DNA of 64,000 bases from NCBI GenBank assembly GCA_021018995.1, contig CM037590.1, positions 45,696,287 to 45,760,286 on the forward strand. Reading direction: 5' to 3'. Position numbers and translations under genes: made by a program. The stretch's first letter is position 1. Every line of letters starts with the position of its first letter. Origin of the DNA: Chloranthus sessilifolius (lineage: Eukaryota > Streptophyta > Magnoliopsida > Chloranthales > Chloranthaceae). Below are positions 11,845 through 23,820 of this stretch, piece after piece. The notes beneath the pieces are model-generated. The model did not search any database. It was not told where the DNA came from and saw only the letters and a list, made by a program, of their open reading frames with translations.

Positions 11845-12759
11845 ATGTTGATACCACCACTGTGCTTTAGGTTTGTTCCAATGATGCGAGTTCCTGGTCG
11901 ACTACCTTGAGAAAAAGCTTCTCAATCAAGAGCTTCGATGCGATAAAATTCACGTGGTGGAGTTATATGAGCACACCCCACAGGAGCTTATAGGTTTGTA
12001 CTTCTGTTCTTTGTTTATAAATTTTTATTTTTATTTTTATTTCTTATATTCTGTTTCTTGTTATTTCTTTTTTATTTTATATATATTTTACAAGATAGAA
12101 ACTGCAAAATTTAAATTTATGTCACTTCATTAAATATGGCGGTTTTTTTTGTCAATTTATAGATAGGTTCAAGGCAAAAATTTGTTTTTATTTTAACCCA
12201 AAGGATGAGTTAAAGGCGGTGGAAGGGACGAAAGAGATTAGTAAAAGCTGAAACTGGTTATTGGAAACTTACAGTTCGGAAACACCAATCATAGATGATG
12301 AAGGCCAACAAATTGGGAAAAAGGATCCTCGTCTTTTATATGGGCAAAGGAAAACAGCCACCAAAGCAGACTATATCATGCACGAGTTAAAGAATAACGG
12401 AAGCCTAATCCGTAAATATTATTTTATTTAAAATATTGATTTTATCACTATATCGATAGTACCTTACGCTAACAAGTGCCTATTATTAATATGCCTGCAA
12501 ATGTGTAGGGAGAAAAAGAATGGGTGATTTGCCAAATACATGATAACACCAAAATTAAGAAGCAAAACCAAGTGAGGATCAACACCATCACCGTCCCTCC
12601 CTCCTCCTCGAATCAATCAAATCCTCCTCCTAAGAAACCCGTCTAAACCTAAATGATCAATCTGGTCATTTCAATGCTAACCCAGCATCTCAAGCCAACC
12701 TCTGCTCCTCCTTTTCACCTCCTATTCATCTCAAGTCAATAATAAGATCCATGGTGTGA
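11845..12759 (+). pseudogene. NAC fragment, array copy 5
   Basis: Exons are about 11845-11993, 12163-12411 and 12509-12759. Exon 1 has several small losses around GFRFVPTDAE. The donor of intron 2 lost one G (CCGTAAAT instead of CCGGTAAAT). Exon 3 shifts frame in its proline-rich segment. Confidence 0.85.
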
Positions 12760-13690
12760 AACAAACAAAATCACCAAAAACAGCTAAAAGAATTATAATA
12801 GATAGATCAAAAGTCCCGAGAAAACCTAATATAATGTAAACATCTAATCATCCACCTACACAACACATCATCACCGATCACGACATAATCAACGCAAAAA
12901 TATAAATAAAATTAAAAAATAAATCCAAAGGATCAAGAGAAAAGTGGAGAAACAAGTATCTCAAAAAGAAAATAAAAGTTTACAGAAAGAGGAAATGTGA
13001 ACAGAGATGACCAGAGATATGACCGGAAAATACCTTATCGTCTCCCATCTCCGGCGAATCTGATCGGAAACCAGCTCAGCTTCTCTCTCTCTCTCTCTCT
13101 CTCCTCTCGTCTCCTCGCTTGTCTAAACTCCAAAATTCGAATAGAAAACATAAATAAATAGATATAATAAAGTGATTTGAGAGTTCGACGCCGATCAAAA
13201 TCACTCTAAGTTCGAAAATCGCCTAATCAACGCATCCACGCGAACAAAAAAAAAAAATCAAATGAAGCGATTCGAGAGATCCATACGGACATACCGATTA
13301 AACCGAGATCTGAAACAAAACCATGCCGAAATAAATCTTTAATCGATACGAAAACGAAGAATATGAATAGAACACAGGTTTCAAACGAAATTAGGGTTAG
13401 GAAGAGCAATTGAGAGCTCGACAGAGATCTCTGGAAACCCCTAATTCCGATCGAGACCCTAGCTTAATTTTTTTTAAGAGAGTGGGAGATTGGAGAAAGA
13501 GATTAGAGAGAAAAATTGGAGATCGATTAGGGTTCGGAGAGAAGAAAGGGTTCGCTTGGGGTTTTCCCTCTCGGAGATTACAGAAAGCGAGAGAGAGTTG
13601 TCACCTCGCCTCGCGATGAGTTACGTGAAGTATGATTATATCTGTATACTTATATAAGGTGAGGCTAAGTTAAGTTATTTGCAGCCAAAT
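12760..13690 (-). promoter_or_regulatory. Inverted gene leader, unit 5
   Basis: From about 13000 it is nearly identical to unit 1, with M-G-D-D-K and the TATA box at plus-strand 13649-13658. The intron part (12770-12990) carries many small losses. Confidence 0.5.
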
Positions 13691-13698
13691 TAGATCTC

Positions 13699-13977
13699 AC
13701 AGGACGGCTTACTGCGTCTCATTAATTAGTAAGACTTTTAGAGACGGTTTTTCAAGTAGTCTTTAAAGTTTCTATTGCCTCTACATGATTAGAACCCTAT
13801 AGAGACCATCTTTACCGTCTCTATATGTTATTTAATACAGGGAGACTGCTTTAGCCCGTCTCTAATAAAAGCATTCAAGACGGCTTTGGAATGGGCGTCT
13901 CTAATAATTGGTTATTGGAGACGGCTTCTAAAAGCCGTCTCCTATAACAGCCTCCAAAAGTCTTTATTTTTGTAGTG
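13699..13977 (+). mobile_element. CACTA-type terminus, unit 5
   Basis: It ends TTTTTGTAGTG at 13977. Its left part starts CACAGGACGGC, like unit 2 and unlike units 1, 3, 4 and 6, so the units fall into sequence subtypes. Confidence 0.55.
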
Positions 13978-14687
13978 ATTGATTGTGTTGAAGGGAGGGG
14001 GTTGCTAGAGATTGGATGGTAATTTTCTTGTTGAAATCATTTGCACCTTTGTTCACCGAATCGAGTTAAGTGCACCCAGTATTAAAGTCGATGAGAGATT
14101 GCCAAAAGATCGATGGCTGAAATCCTTGTTTGTATTGATTTTGTTGATGATGCAGGAAGCTTTATCTTAAAAGTGCAAAATACTAATCTCCATTATAAAG
14201 TTACCTGAGTTTGCACGGTGCATCAAGCGGCCCGTTTTCAACCTGCAGGGGCGCTAACTTGTAATATAAAAAAATACTCACCGAAATCATATTAAAAATG
14301 CTATAGCTGAGTTTGCACCGTGCATCAAGCGGCCCGTTTTCAACTCAGGGCGCTAACTTGTAATATAAAAAATTCTCACCAAATCATATTAAAATGCTAT
14401 AGGGCGCTATTTAGTACTTATCCCAAAAAGAAGGGAGATATAGATTTTAAGAAGGATAGAAATCGACCGCGTTCTTTTCATTGTCTGTACGCGGTTTTTA
14501 AGTACCAAAAGGAGGAGTCTAATTATAACTAACGTGCGTAAAACTCCACCGCCGCTATATAATTAATGAGACGCCCAAGAATCATTATACACGTTCTTTA
14601 TTATAAATACAATAAAATTATCTCTGCTCCACTTACCTCAAGTTAGATACTTCTTCCTTGTTAATTCTCTTCTTCGGTCTTTATGAT

Positions 14688-15594
14688 ATGTTGATACCAC
14701 CAGGGCTTTAGGTTTGTTCCAACAGATGCGAGTTATTGGTCGACTACCTTGAGAAAAAGCTTCTCAATCAAGAGCTTCGATGCGATAAAATTCACGTGGT
14801 GGAGTTATATGAGCACACCCACAGGAGCTTATAGGTTTGTACTGTTCTTTGTTTATAAATTTTATTTTATTTTTATTTCTTATATTCTGCTTGTTATTTC
14901 TTTTTATTTTATATATATTTTACAAGATAGAAAGCGCAAAATTTAAATTTATGTCACTTCATTAAATATGGCGGTTTTTTTGTCAATTTATAGATAGGTT
15001 CAAGGCTTCAAGTAAAAATTTGTTTTTATTTTAACCCAAAGGATGAGTTCAAAAGTGGAAGGACGAAGAGATTAGTAAAAGGTGGCTGGTTATTGGAAAC
15101 TTACAGGTTCGGAAGCACCAATCATAGATGATGAAGGCCAACAAATTGGGAAAAAGGATCCTCGTTTTATATGGGCAAAGGAAAACAGCCACCAAAGCAG
15201 ACTATATCATGCACGAGTTAAAGAATAACGGAAGCCTAATCCGGTAAATATTATTTTATTTAAAATATTAATTTTTCACTATATCGATATTACCTTACGC
15301 TAACAAGTGCCTATTATTAATATTCCTTCAAATGTGTAGGGAGAAAAAGAATGGGTGATTTGCCAAATACATGATAACACCAAAATTAAGAAGCAAAACC
15401 AAGTGAGGATCAACACCATCACCGTCCCTCCCCCTCCTCTGAATCAATCAAATCCTCCTCCTAAGAAACCCCGTCTAAACCCAAATGATCAATCTGGTCA
15501 TTTCAATGCTAGCCGCCGCATCTCAAGCCAAGCCTCTGTCTCCTCCTTTTCACCTCCTATTCATCTCAAGTCAATAATAAGATCCATGGTGTGA
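14688..15594 (+). pseudogene. NAC fragment, array copy 6
   Basis: Exons are about 14688-14834, 14994-15243 and 15340-15594. Exon 1 meets TAG directly after CCACCAGGGCTT. In exon 2 the GETGYWK motif has lost bases. Exon 3 is open, with two replacements relative to copies 3 and 4 (NANRRISSQPS reads NASRRISSQAS). Confidence 0.85.
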
Positions 15595-16510
15595 AACAAA
15601 CAAAATCACCAAAAACAGCGCTAAAAGAATTATAATAGATAGATCAAAAGTCCTGAGAAAACCTAATATAACAGAAACATCTAATCATCCACCTACACAA
15701 CACATCATCACTCAGATCACGACATAATCAACGCAAAAAATATAAATAAAATTAAAAAATAAATCCAAAGGATCAAGAGAAAAAGTGGAGAAACAAGTAT
15801 CTCAAAAAGAAAATAAAAGTTTACAATGAAGAGGAAATGTGAACAGAGATGACCAGAGATATGACCGAAAATACCTTATCGCCTCCCCATCTCCATGAAT
15901 CGATCGGAAACCAACCACTCTCTCTCTCTCTCTCTCTCTCCTCTCGCCTCGCTTGTCTAAACTCCAAAATTGAATAGAAAACATAAATAAATAGATATAA
16001 TAAAGTGATTTGAGAGTTCGACGATCAAAATCACTCTAAGTTCGAAAATCGCCTAATCAACGCATCCACAACAAAAAAAATCAAATGAAGCGATTCGAGA
16101 GATCCATACGGACATACCGATTAAACCGAGATCTGAAACAAAACCATGCCGAAATAAATCTTTAATCGATACGAAAACGAAGAATATGAATAGAACACGT
16201 GTTTCAAACGAAATTAGGGTTAGGAAGAGCAATTGAGAGCTCGACAGATCTCTGAAACCCCTAATTCGATCGAGACCCTAGTTAATTTTTTAAGAGAGTG
16301 GGAGATTGGAGAAAGAGATTAGAGAGAAAAATTGGAGATCGATTAGGGTTCGGAGAGAAGAAAGGGTTCGCTTGGGGTTTTCCCTCTCGGAGATTACAGA
16401 AAGCGAGAGAGAGTTGTCACCTCGCCTCGCGATGAGTTACGTGAAGTATGATTATATCTGTATACTTATATAAGGTGAGGCTAAGTTAAGTTATTTGCAG
16501 CCAAATTAGA
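15595..16510 (-). promoter_or_regulatory. Inverted gene leader, unit 6
   Basis: The TATA box is at plus-strand 16465-16474. The coding start is disturbed by an extra C in the CTCCCCAT context. Confidence 0.45.
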
Positions 16511-16512
16511 TC

Positions 16513-16795
16513 TGTTGGTGACGGCTTCAGTCGTCTCTGTTAATTAGTAAGACTTTTAGAGACGGTTTTTCAAGTAGTCTTTAAAGTTTCTATTGCCTCT
16601 ACATGATTAGAACCCTATAGAGACCATCTTTACCGTCTCTATATGTTATTTAATACAGGGAGACTGCTTTAGCCCGTCTCTAATAAAAGCATTCAAGACG
16701 GCTTTGGAATGGGCGTCTCTAATAATTGGTTATTGGAGACGGCTTCTAAAAGCCGTCTCCTATAACAGCCTCCAAAAGTCTTTATTTTTGTAGTG
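16513..16795 (+). mobile_element. CACTA-type terminus, unit 6
   Basis: A well-preserved copy with the GGAGACGG / CCGTCTCC inverted pair, ending TTTTTGTAGTG at 16795. Confidence 0.6.
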
Positions 16796-17510
16796 ATTGA
16801 TTGTGTTGATGGCGAAGGAAGGGGGTTGCTAGAGATTGGATGGTAATTTTCTTGTTGAAATCATTTGCACCTTTGTTCACCGAATCGAGTTAAGTGCACC
16901 CAGTATTAAAGTCGATGAGAGATTGCCAAAAGATCGATGGCTGAAATCCTTGTTTGTATTGATTTTGTTGATGATGCAGGAAGCTTTATCTTAAAAGTGC
17001 AAAATACTAATCTCCATTATAAAAGTTACGGTGAGTTTGCACGGTGCATCAAGCGCCCGTTTTCAACTGAGGGCGCTAACTTGTAATATAAAAAATACTC
17101 ACGAAATCATATTAAAATGCTATAGCTGAGTTTGCACCGTGCATCAAGCGGCCCGTTTTCAACCTGCAGGGGCGCTAACTTGTAATATAAAAAAATTCTC
17201 ACCGAAATCATATTAAAAATGCTATAGGGGCGCTATTTAGTACTTATCCCGAAAAAGAAGGGAGATATAGATTTTAAGAAGGATAGAAATCTGACACGTT
17301 CATTTCATTTGTATCTGCGGTTTTTAAGTACCAAAAGGAGGAGTCTAATTATAACTAACGCATGTAAAAACTCCACCGCCGCTATATAATTAATGAGACG
17401 CCCAAGAATCATTATACACGTTCTTATTATTATAAATACAATAAAATTATCTCTGCTCCACTTACCTCATTAGATACTTCTTCCTTGTTAATTCTCTTCT
17501 TCTTTATGAT

Positions 17511-18410
17511 ATGTTGATACCACCACCAGGCTTTAGGTTTGTTCCAACAGATGCGAGTTCTCGGTCGACTACCTTGAGAAAAAGCTTCTCAATCAAGAGC
17601 TTGATGCGATAAAATTCACGTGGTGGAGTTATATGAGCACACCACGTGAGCTTATAGGTTTGTACTTCATTCTTTGTTTATAAATTTTATTTTTATTTTT
17701 ATTTCTTATATTCTTTCTTGTTATTTCTTTTTATTTTATATATATTTTACAAGATAGAAACGCAAAAATTTAAATTTATGTCACTTCATTAAATATGGGT
17801 TTTTGTCAATTTATAGATAGGTTCAAGGCGCCAAGTAAAAATTTGTTTTATTTTAACCCAAAGGATGAGTTCGGGCAAAGGAAGGACGAAGAGATTAGTA
17901 AAAGCTGAAACTGGTTATTGGAAACTTACGGGTTGGAAACACCAATCATAGATGATGAAGGCCAACAAATTGGGAAAAGGGATCCTCGTCTTTTATATGG
18001 GCAAAGGAAAACAGCCACCAAAAGCAGACTATATCATGCACGAGTTAAAGAATAAGGAAGCCTAATCCGTAAATATTATTTTATTTAAAATATTAATTTT
18101 TCACTATATCGATATTACCTTACGCTAACAAGTGCCTATTATTAATATTCCTTCAAATGTGTAGGGAGAAAAGAATGGGTGATTTGCCAAATACATGATA
18201 ACACCAAAATTAAGAAGCAAAACCAAGTGAGGATCAACACCATCACCGTCCCTCCCTCCTCCGAATCAATCAAATCCTCCTCCTAAGAAACCCGTAAAAC
18301 CCAAATGATCAATCTGGTCATTTCAATGCTAACCGCATCTCAAGCCAACCTCTGTCTCCTCCTTTTCACCTCCTATTCATCTCAAGTCAATAATAAGATC
18401 CATGGTGTGA
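17511..18410 (+). pseudogene. NAC fragment, array copy 7
   Basis: Exons are about 17511-17657, 17817-18068 and 18165-18410. GFRFVPTDA is kept, then a lost G shifts the frame. The intron 2 donor has lost a G as in copy 5. Exon 3 has several small losses in its proline-rich and asparagine-rich segments. Confidence 0.85.
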
Positions 18411-19325
18411 AACAAACAAAATCACCAAAACAGCGCTAAAAGAATTATAATAGATAGATCAAAAGTCCCGAGAAAACCTAATATAATGTAAACATCTAAT
18501 CATCCACCTACACAACACATCATCACTCGGATCACGCATATAATCAACGCAAAAATATAAATAAAAATTAAAAAAATAAATCCAAAGGATCAAGAGAAAA
18601 AAGTGGAGAAACAAGTATCTCAAAAAGAAAATAAAAGATTACAACAAAAAGAGGAAATGTGAACAGAGATGACCAGAGATATGACCGGAAAATACCTTAT
18701 CGCCTCCCATCTCCGGCGAATCTGATCCGAAAGCAGCTCGTCTTCTCTCTCTCTCTCTCTCTCTCTCCTCTCTCCTCGCTTGTCTAAACTCCAAAATTGA
18801 ATAGAAAACATAAATAAATAGATATAATAAAGTGATTTGAGAGTTCGACGATCAAAATCACTCTAAGTTCGAAAAATCGCCTAATCAACGCATCCACGAA
18901 CAAAAAAAAAAATCAAATGAAGCGATTCGAGAGATCCATACTGACATACCGATTAAAACCGAGATCCGAAACAAAACCATGCGAAATAAATCTTTAATCG
19001 TCTAAAACGAAGAATATGAATAGAACACGGTTTCAAACGAAATTAGGTTAGGAAGAGCAATTGAGAGCTCGAGAGATCTGAAACCCCTAATTCGATCGAG
19101 ACCCTAGCTTTAATTTTTTAAGAGAGTGGGAGATTGGAGAAAGAGATTAGAGAGAAAAATTGGAGATCGATTAGGGTTAGAGAAGAAAGGGTTCGCAGGG
19201 GTTTTCCTCTCGGAGATTCTGTAAAGCGAGAGAGTTGTCACCTCGCCTCGCGATGAGTTACGTGAAGTATGATTATATCTCAGATACTTATATAAGGTGA
19301 GGCTAAGTTAAGTTAGCCAAATTAG
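18411..19325 (-). promoter_or_regulatory. Inverted gene leader, unit 7
   Basis: The TATA box is at plus-strand 19297-19306. The coding start reads M-G-G-D-K (one replacement). Confidence 0.5.
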
Positions 19326-19330
19326 ATCTC

Positions 19331-19607
19331 ATTGGTGACGGCTTCGTCTCTCGTAATTAGTAAGACTTTTAGAGACGGTTTTCAAGTAGTCTTTAAAGTT
19401 TCTATTGCCTCTACATGATTAGAACCCTATAGAGACCATCTTTACCGTCTCTATATGTTATTTAATACAGGGAGACTGCTTTAGCCCGTCTCTAATAAAA
19501 GCATTCAAGACGGCTTTGGAATGGGCGTCTCTAATAATTGGTTATTGGAGACGGCTTCTAAAAGCCGTCTCCTATACTTGACCTCAAAAGTCTTTATTTT
19601 TGTAGTG
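19331..19607 (+). mobile_element. CACTA-type terminus, unit 7
   Basis: It ends TTTTTGTAGTG at 19607. The following spacer differs from the other units by scattered substitutions as well as losses, so this last full unit may be a genuinely diverged copy. Confidence 0.55.
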
Positions 19608-20310
19608 ATTGATTGTGTTGATGGCGAAGGGGTTGGTAGAGATTGGCTGGTAATTTTCTTGTTGAAATCGTTTGCGGCTTTGGTCACCGAATCGAGTTAA
19701 GTGCAGCCAGTATTAAAGTCGGTGAGAGATTGGCGAAAGATCGAAGGCTGGAATCCTTGTTTGTATTGATTTTGTTGATGATGCAGCACGCTTTATCTTA
19801 ACAGTGCAAAATACTAATCTCCATTATAAAAGTTACCCGCTGAGCTTGCACGGTGCATCAGCGGCCCGTTTTTCAACTGCAGGCGCTAACTTGTAATATA
19901 AAAAATACTCACGAAATCATATTAAAATGCTATAGCTGAGTTTGCACTGCATCAAGCGTTTTCAACTCAGGCGCTAACTTGTAATATAAAAAATTCTCAC
20001 CGAAATCATATTAAAATGCTATAGGGCGCTATTTAGTACTTATCGAAAAAGAAGGGAGATATAGATTTTAAGAAGGATAGAAATCGACACGTTCTTTTAC
20101 AGACATGCTGTGGTTTTTAAGTACCAAAAGGAGGAGTCTAATTATAACTAACGTACCAGAAAACTCCACCGCTCGCTATATAATTAATGAGACGTCCAAG
20201 AATCATTATACACGTTCTTTATTATTATAAATACAATAAAATTATCTCTGTTCCACTTACCTCTGTTAGATACTTCTTCCTTGTTAATTCTCTTCTTCGG
20301 TCTTTATGAT

Positions 20311-21640
20311 ATGTTGATACCACCACCAGGCTTTAGGTTTGTTCCAACAGTTGCGAGTTCTTGATCGACTACCTTGAGAAAAAGCTTCTCAATCAAGAGC
20401 TTCGATGCGATAAAATTCACGTGGTGGAGTTATATGAGCACACCCACGAGAGCTTATAGGTTTGTACTTACATTTCTTTGTTTATAAATTTTTATTTTTA
20501 TTTTTATTTCTTATATTCTGTTTCTTGTTATTTCTTTTTTATTTTATATATATTTTACAAGATAGAAACTGCAAAATTTAAATTTATGTCACTTCATTAA
20601 ATATGGCGGTTTTTTTTGTCAATTTATAGATAGGTTCAAGGCGCCGGGCGAAAAATTTGTTTTTATTTTAACCCAAAGGATGAGTTCGGGCAGTGGAAGG
20701 ACGAAGAGATTAGTAAAAGCTGAAACTGGTTATTGGAAACTTACAGGTTCGGAAACACCAATCATAGATGATGAAGGCCAACAAATTGGGAAAAAGGGAT
20801 CCCTCGTCTTTTATATGGGCAAAGGGAAAACAGCCACCAAAACAGACTATATCATGCACGAGTTAAAGAATAACGGGAAGCCTAATCCGGTAAATATTAT
20901 TTTATTTAAAATATTAATTTTTTCACTATATCGATATTACCTTACGCTAACAAGTGCCTATTATTAATATTCCTTCAAATGTGTAGGGAGAAAAAGAATG
21001 GGTGATTTGCCAAATACATGATAACACCAAAATTTAGAAGCAGAACCAAGTTTCACGTCCATTGAATCTTCCTAAGAAACCCCGTCTACACCCAAATGAT
21101 CAATATGATCATTTCAATGCTAACCCCCACATCTCAAGCAAACCCTCTGCCTCCTCCTTTTCATTTCCTACTGAGCAGCCTCTTCCCTTAACTTGTGCTT
21201 ACCCTTCTTCCTCCCATATCATTATCATAAACCCTTTAATACCATCTACATCCACTAGCATTCCCCCACCCCATCTCATCCCCACAGATACAATATTGGA
21301 GGAATCCTAACCGTCCTCTCTTGTGTCATCCCAACCTGTCACATACCAACACCAACTTTGCAATGCCTAATTTGGAGTTCATCAATGCCCTCAATCATGC
21401 CATGCCATGGATTCTTCATTTTTAGCGTACCCTGAACCCGAAGTGCAATGGGGGACTGTAGACTCGATTGGATTCGCTCTCCTTGGTCCTGATGAAGAAG
21501 ATAATATGATTGCTTGTATCAAAGATAATATGAGTTTTATTTATTTAGTTATTATTATTTGTTCTTTTCCACCAGAGATCTTTAGATATTTAAAATATTA
21601 TTATTGCAAAATGATTTGGCAATTAGGAGGTCATGAATGA
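20311..21640 (+). pseudogene. NAC gene, array copy 8, with original 3' end
   Basis: Exon 1 (20311-20459) is broken: the TDAEL region reads to TGA after VASS. Exon 2 (20630-20889) shifts frame near its start but is then open through SSGSGRTKRLVKAETGYWKL and YMGKGKTATKTDYIMHEL. Exon 3 starts at 20987 and stays in one frame to 21640 apart from TAG at 21035, TAA at 21308 and TAA at 21368. Unlike copies 1-7 it continues into a longer C-terminal region, rich in Ser, Pro and Ile, then an acidic stretch (YPEPEVQWGTVDSIGFALL). From about 21036 it diverges from the other units, so this is probably the ancestral locus into which the array was spliced. Confidence 0.75.
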
Positions 21641-21720
21641 TGAATGCCAACCTAGATGATCCAACACTAGGTTTTAACAAACATAAGGGTACTAAAAAGA
21701 TTTGTGGGGTTATGTACTAA

Positions 21721-23210
21721 TGAGTAATGAAATATGATGATATTTTATCCCCTAAAGCTTATATTTAGTCATCCGATGAAGACTATCTGACAAGATTTGT
21801 GAGGTTTTAAATGTTTCAGGAAGATTTGGCCATTAGATAAGAAGCATAAAAGAGCATAAAGCCAACTAACACTGAAAAATTGGAGCAAAGAAATGTGAAA
21901 CTCAAATACTCTTGAATAATCAATCAATCGACTAATTAGGTCGATTGATCGACATTACAAAAGGAGCTTGAAATTTACTCTCTGTTATGTTTACATCCGA
22001 TTAATCGACTTGTATAGAGTCGATTAATCGAGTTTCAAATGCTAAGAAAAGCAAATTTCAAATTCAAAACCGATTGACCGACTTCAATAATCGATCAATC
22101 GATTTTGAATTTCAAATTTCCGAACTTGAGACCTATTTAAGAAAACTCGAAGAATTAGTTAGGGGGTTCTTAGTTTTTATTTTTCTTGAGTACTTTAATT
22201 TCTCTCCAATTTTTCCTTACAAGTATTGCTCTTTCAATTTTTAGGTTAATTTAGCTTTTAGATTAGTTTAATTTATGCATTCAAGAGAGGATTGTACGCG
22301 TTGGATTAAAGCTTTCGTGAATTTTTGTGGATCATTCATCACGATATTTTAATATTATTTCATGTTTTCATTTCAATCATATCCTTGTTTAATTTAATCA
22401 TGCTTGACTAAATCTTTTTAAGGATAGGAATCTAATGAATCTCATCCGATGTATTAATTTATAATAATATAGATCTATGATTGTGATATTCCATTATCGA
22501 TGTTGTAAAATCTGATTGCTATCTAAGATATGGGTGCTAATCATGCATCCCCATGATCTTAGATCTACAATGGTGATTTTACTCTCGATTCCTTCTCTAA
22601 TGCTCTTGCCGATGCTGTGAATTATGATTCTTATATAAGATATGGGTGTTAATCACACATTCATGGGTGCTAATCATGCATCCCTATGATCTTAGATCCA
22701 CAGTGTGAAATTTACACCGGGATATTCATTACTTGCATTTGTAGCCTTAATTTATTGTTATTAGTGATCCCTTTTACGGTAAATATTTGACTCCATCTCT
22801 TTTGCGGTTGTAGGAAGAACATGTGGGAGGATTTAGTGGATTAACTATTTTAAATCTTTCATAAATATTTGATTGAGTTCAGTATTTATGCGTGGTGCAT
22901 CTTGTGATAATATTATATCTCAACCAATAGATCTGTATTGCGTAAATAATAAATCAACGATAGAAAGATTTAGTATCTTAATCCTCATTTTTAATATATG
23001 TTTAATTTCATTTTATTGCCTACTGAAAATCTTATCACTCTCTTAAAACAAAACTCAGTAAGCTAATTAAATATTACTTTTAATATATGATTATTCTTGT
23101 AATTAATTGTTGTTTCCTCCATTTAATTTTCTTTCTAATCCTCGTGGGACGATCTCGTACTCTGCACCCACTAATTACAATTGATTCATGCGCTTGTGAG
23201 TAAAACAACA
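21721..23210 (+). mobile_element. LTR-like block, diverged relative of the LTR at 41.7 kb
   Basis: The start (TGAGTAATGAAATATGATGA) and several internal segments match the block at 41716-43462 in order: a CATCCGATGAAG-type segment, AAAGCTTT followed by TGTGGAT, TCTAATGAA, and GTGCTAATCATGCAT. It ends near ATGCGCTTGTGAGTAAAACA, like the other copy's GTGCACTTGCGAG. No clear target duplication is seen, so it is a decayed LTR. It also carries TCGATTAATCGA and TCGATTGATCGA palindromes (21920-22110). Confidence 0.55.
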
Positions 23211-23408
23211 TTTAAAACAACGTGTACTCCTTCCAAAAATAATTGGATTCGATTCTTTCTTTGTTTAACAATGCTGAATTCTCTGTATGAACTTTAACTC
23301 CTCTTTTATATGGCTTTGATCAAAATGGTGCAAGCCGGACTTTGTGGCGTGTTAAGAGTATCTCTTCTAAAGCCTTAATTTATTTTTGAACCCGAGTCTC
23401 ATGACCAT
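23211..23408. other. Intergenic, nothing recognised
   Basis: AT-rich sequence without a supported gene or repeat. Confidence 0.4.
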
Positions 23409-23820
23409 CATTTAAACACCAAAATGGTGGTTAAATGATCTACAGCATTGATAATTTTAGTTGTGGGCGATCCATGCCGTCAAATTGATAGATCATAGAT
23501 TGAAGTGCGACAGGTCCCAACAATAGTGTTTTAGGGAGATTTAAACCATTCGATTTGTTGATCATAATGTCAACCATTGATTTTAGTTTTAATGATTGAT
23601 ATACAAGTTCATTATTTGAATGGTTCACAGTGACTTATAGACATAACTCTTTGGGTTGCGATGTGTTTGAATGATGGATAACCAATTGGACAATTTAGAT
23701 TGGTCATAGATGTACGCTACATGGCATAATTAATGATAGATTATACTTCAATGGTTTGAGATAAAAAGCATACTTTTAATTGTGTGAGATCATTTAAATA
23801 CCATTTTTTGTGTTTAAATG
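23409..23820. mobile_element. MITE with CATTTAAACAC terminal inverted repeats
   Basis: The left end CATTTAAACACCAAAATGG is mirrored at the right by CCATTTTTTGTGTTTAAATG. Related sequence recurs near 45570-45930 and 24950-25625. No coding capacity. The superfamily is not clear because no target duplication is convincing. Confidence 0.55.

Larger units (their letters stand above)
1..21036 (+). repeat. Tandem array of about 7.4 NAC-containing units
   Basis: Unit starts, taken at the second CTGAGTTTGCAC of each head, fall at 1, 2881, 5714, 8571, 11448, 14307, 17126 and 19936, giving periods of 2810-2880 bp. The order in every full unit is: head, NAC promoter, three NAC exon fragments (+), inverted leader of another gene (-), CACTA-type end, spacer of about 230 bp, short duplicated head. 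Long stretches are identical between units, while other stretches carry clustered small deletions. The head-to-tail order suggests unequal crossing over. The eighth unit stops matching inside NAC exon 3. Confidence 0.95.
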
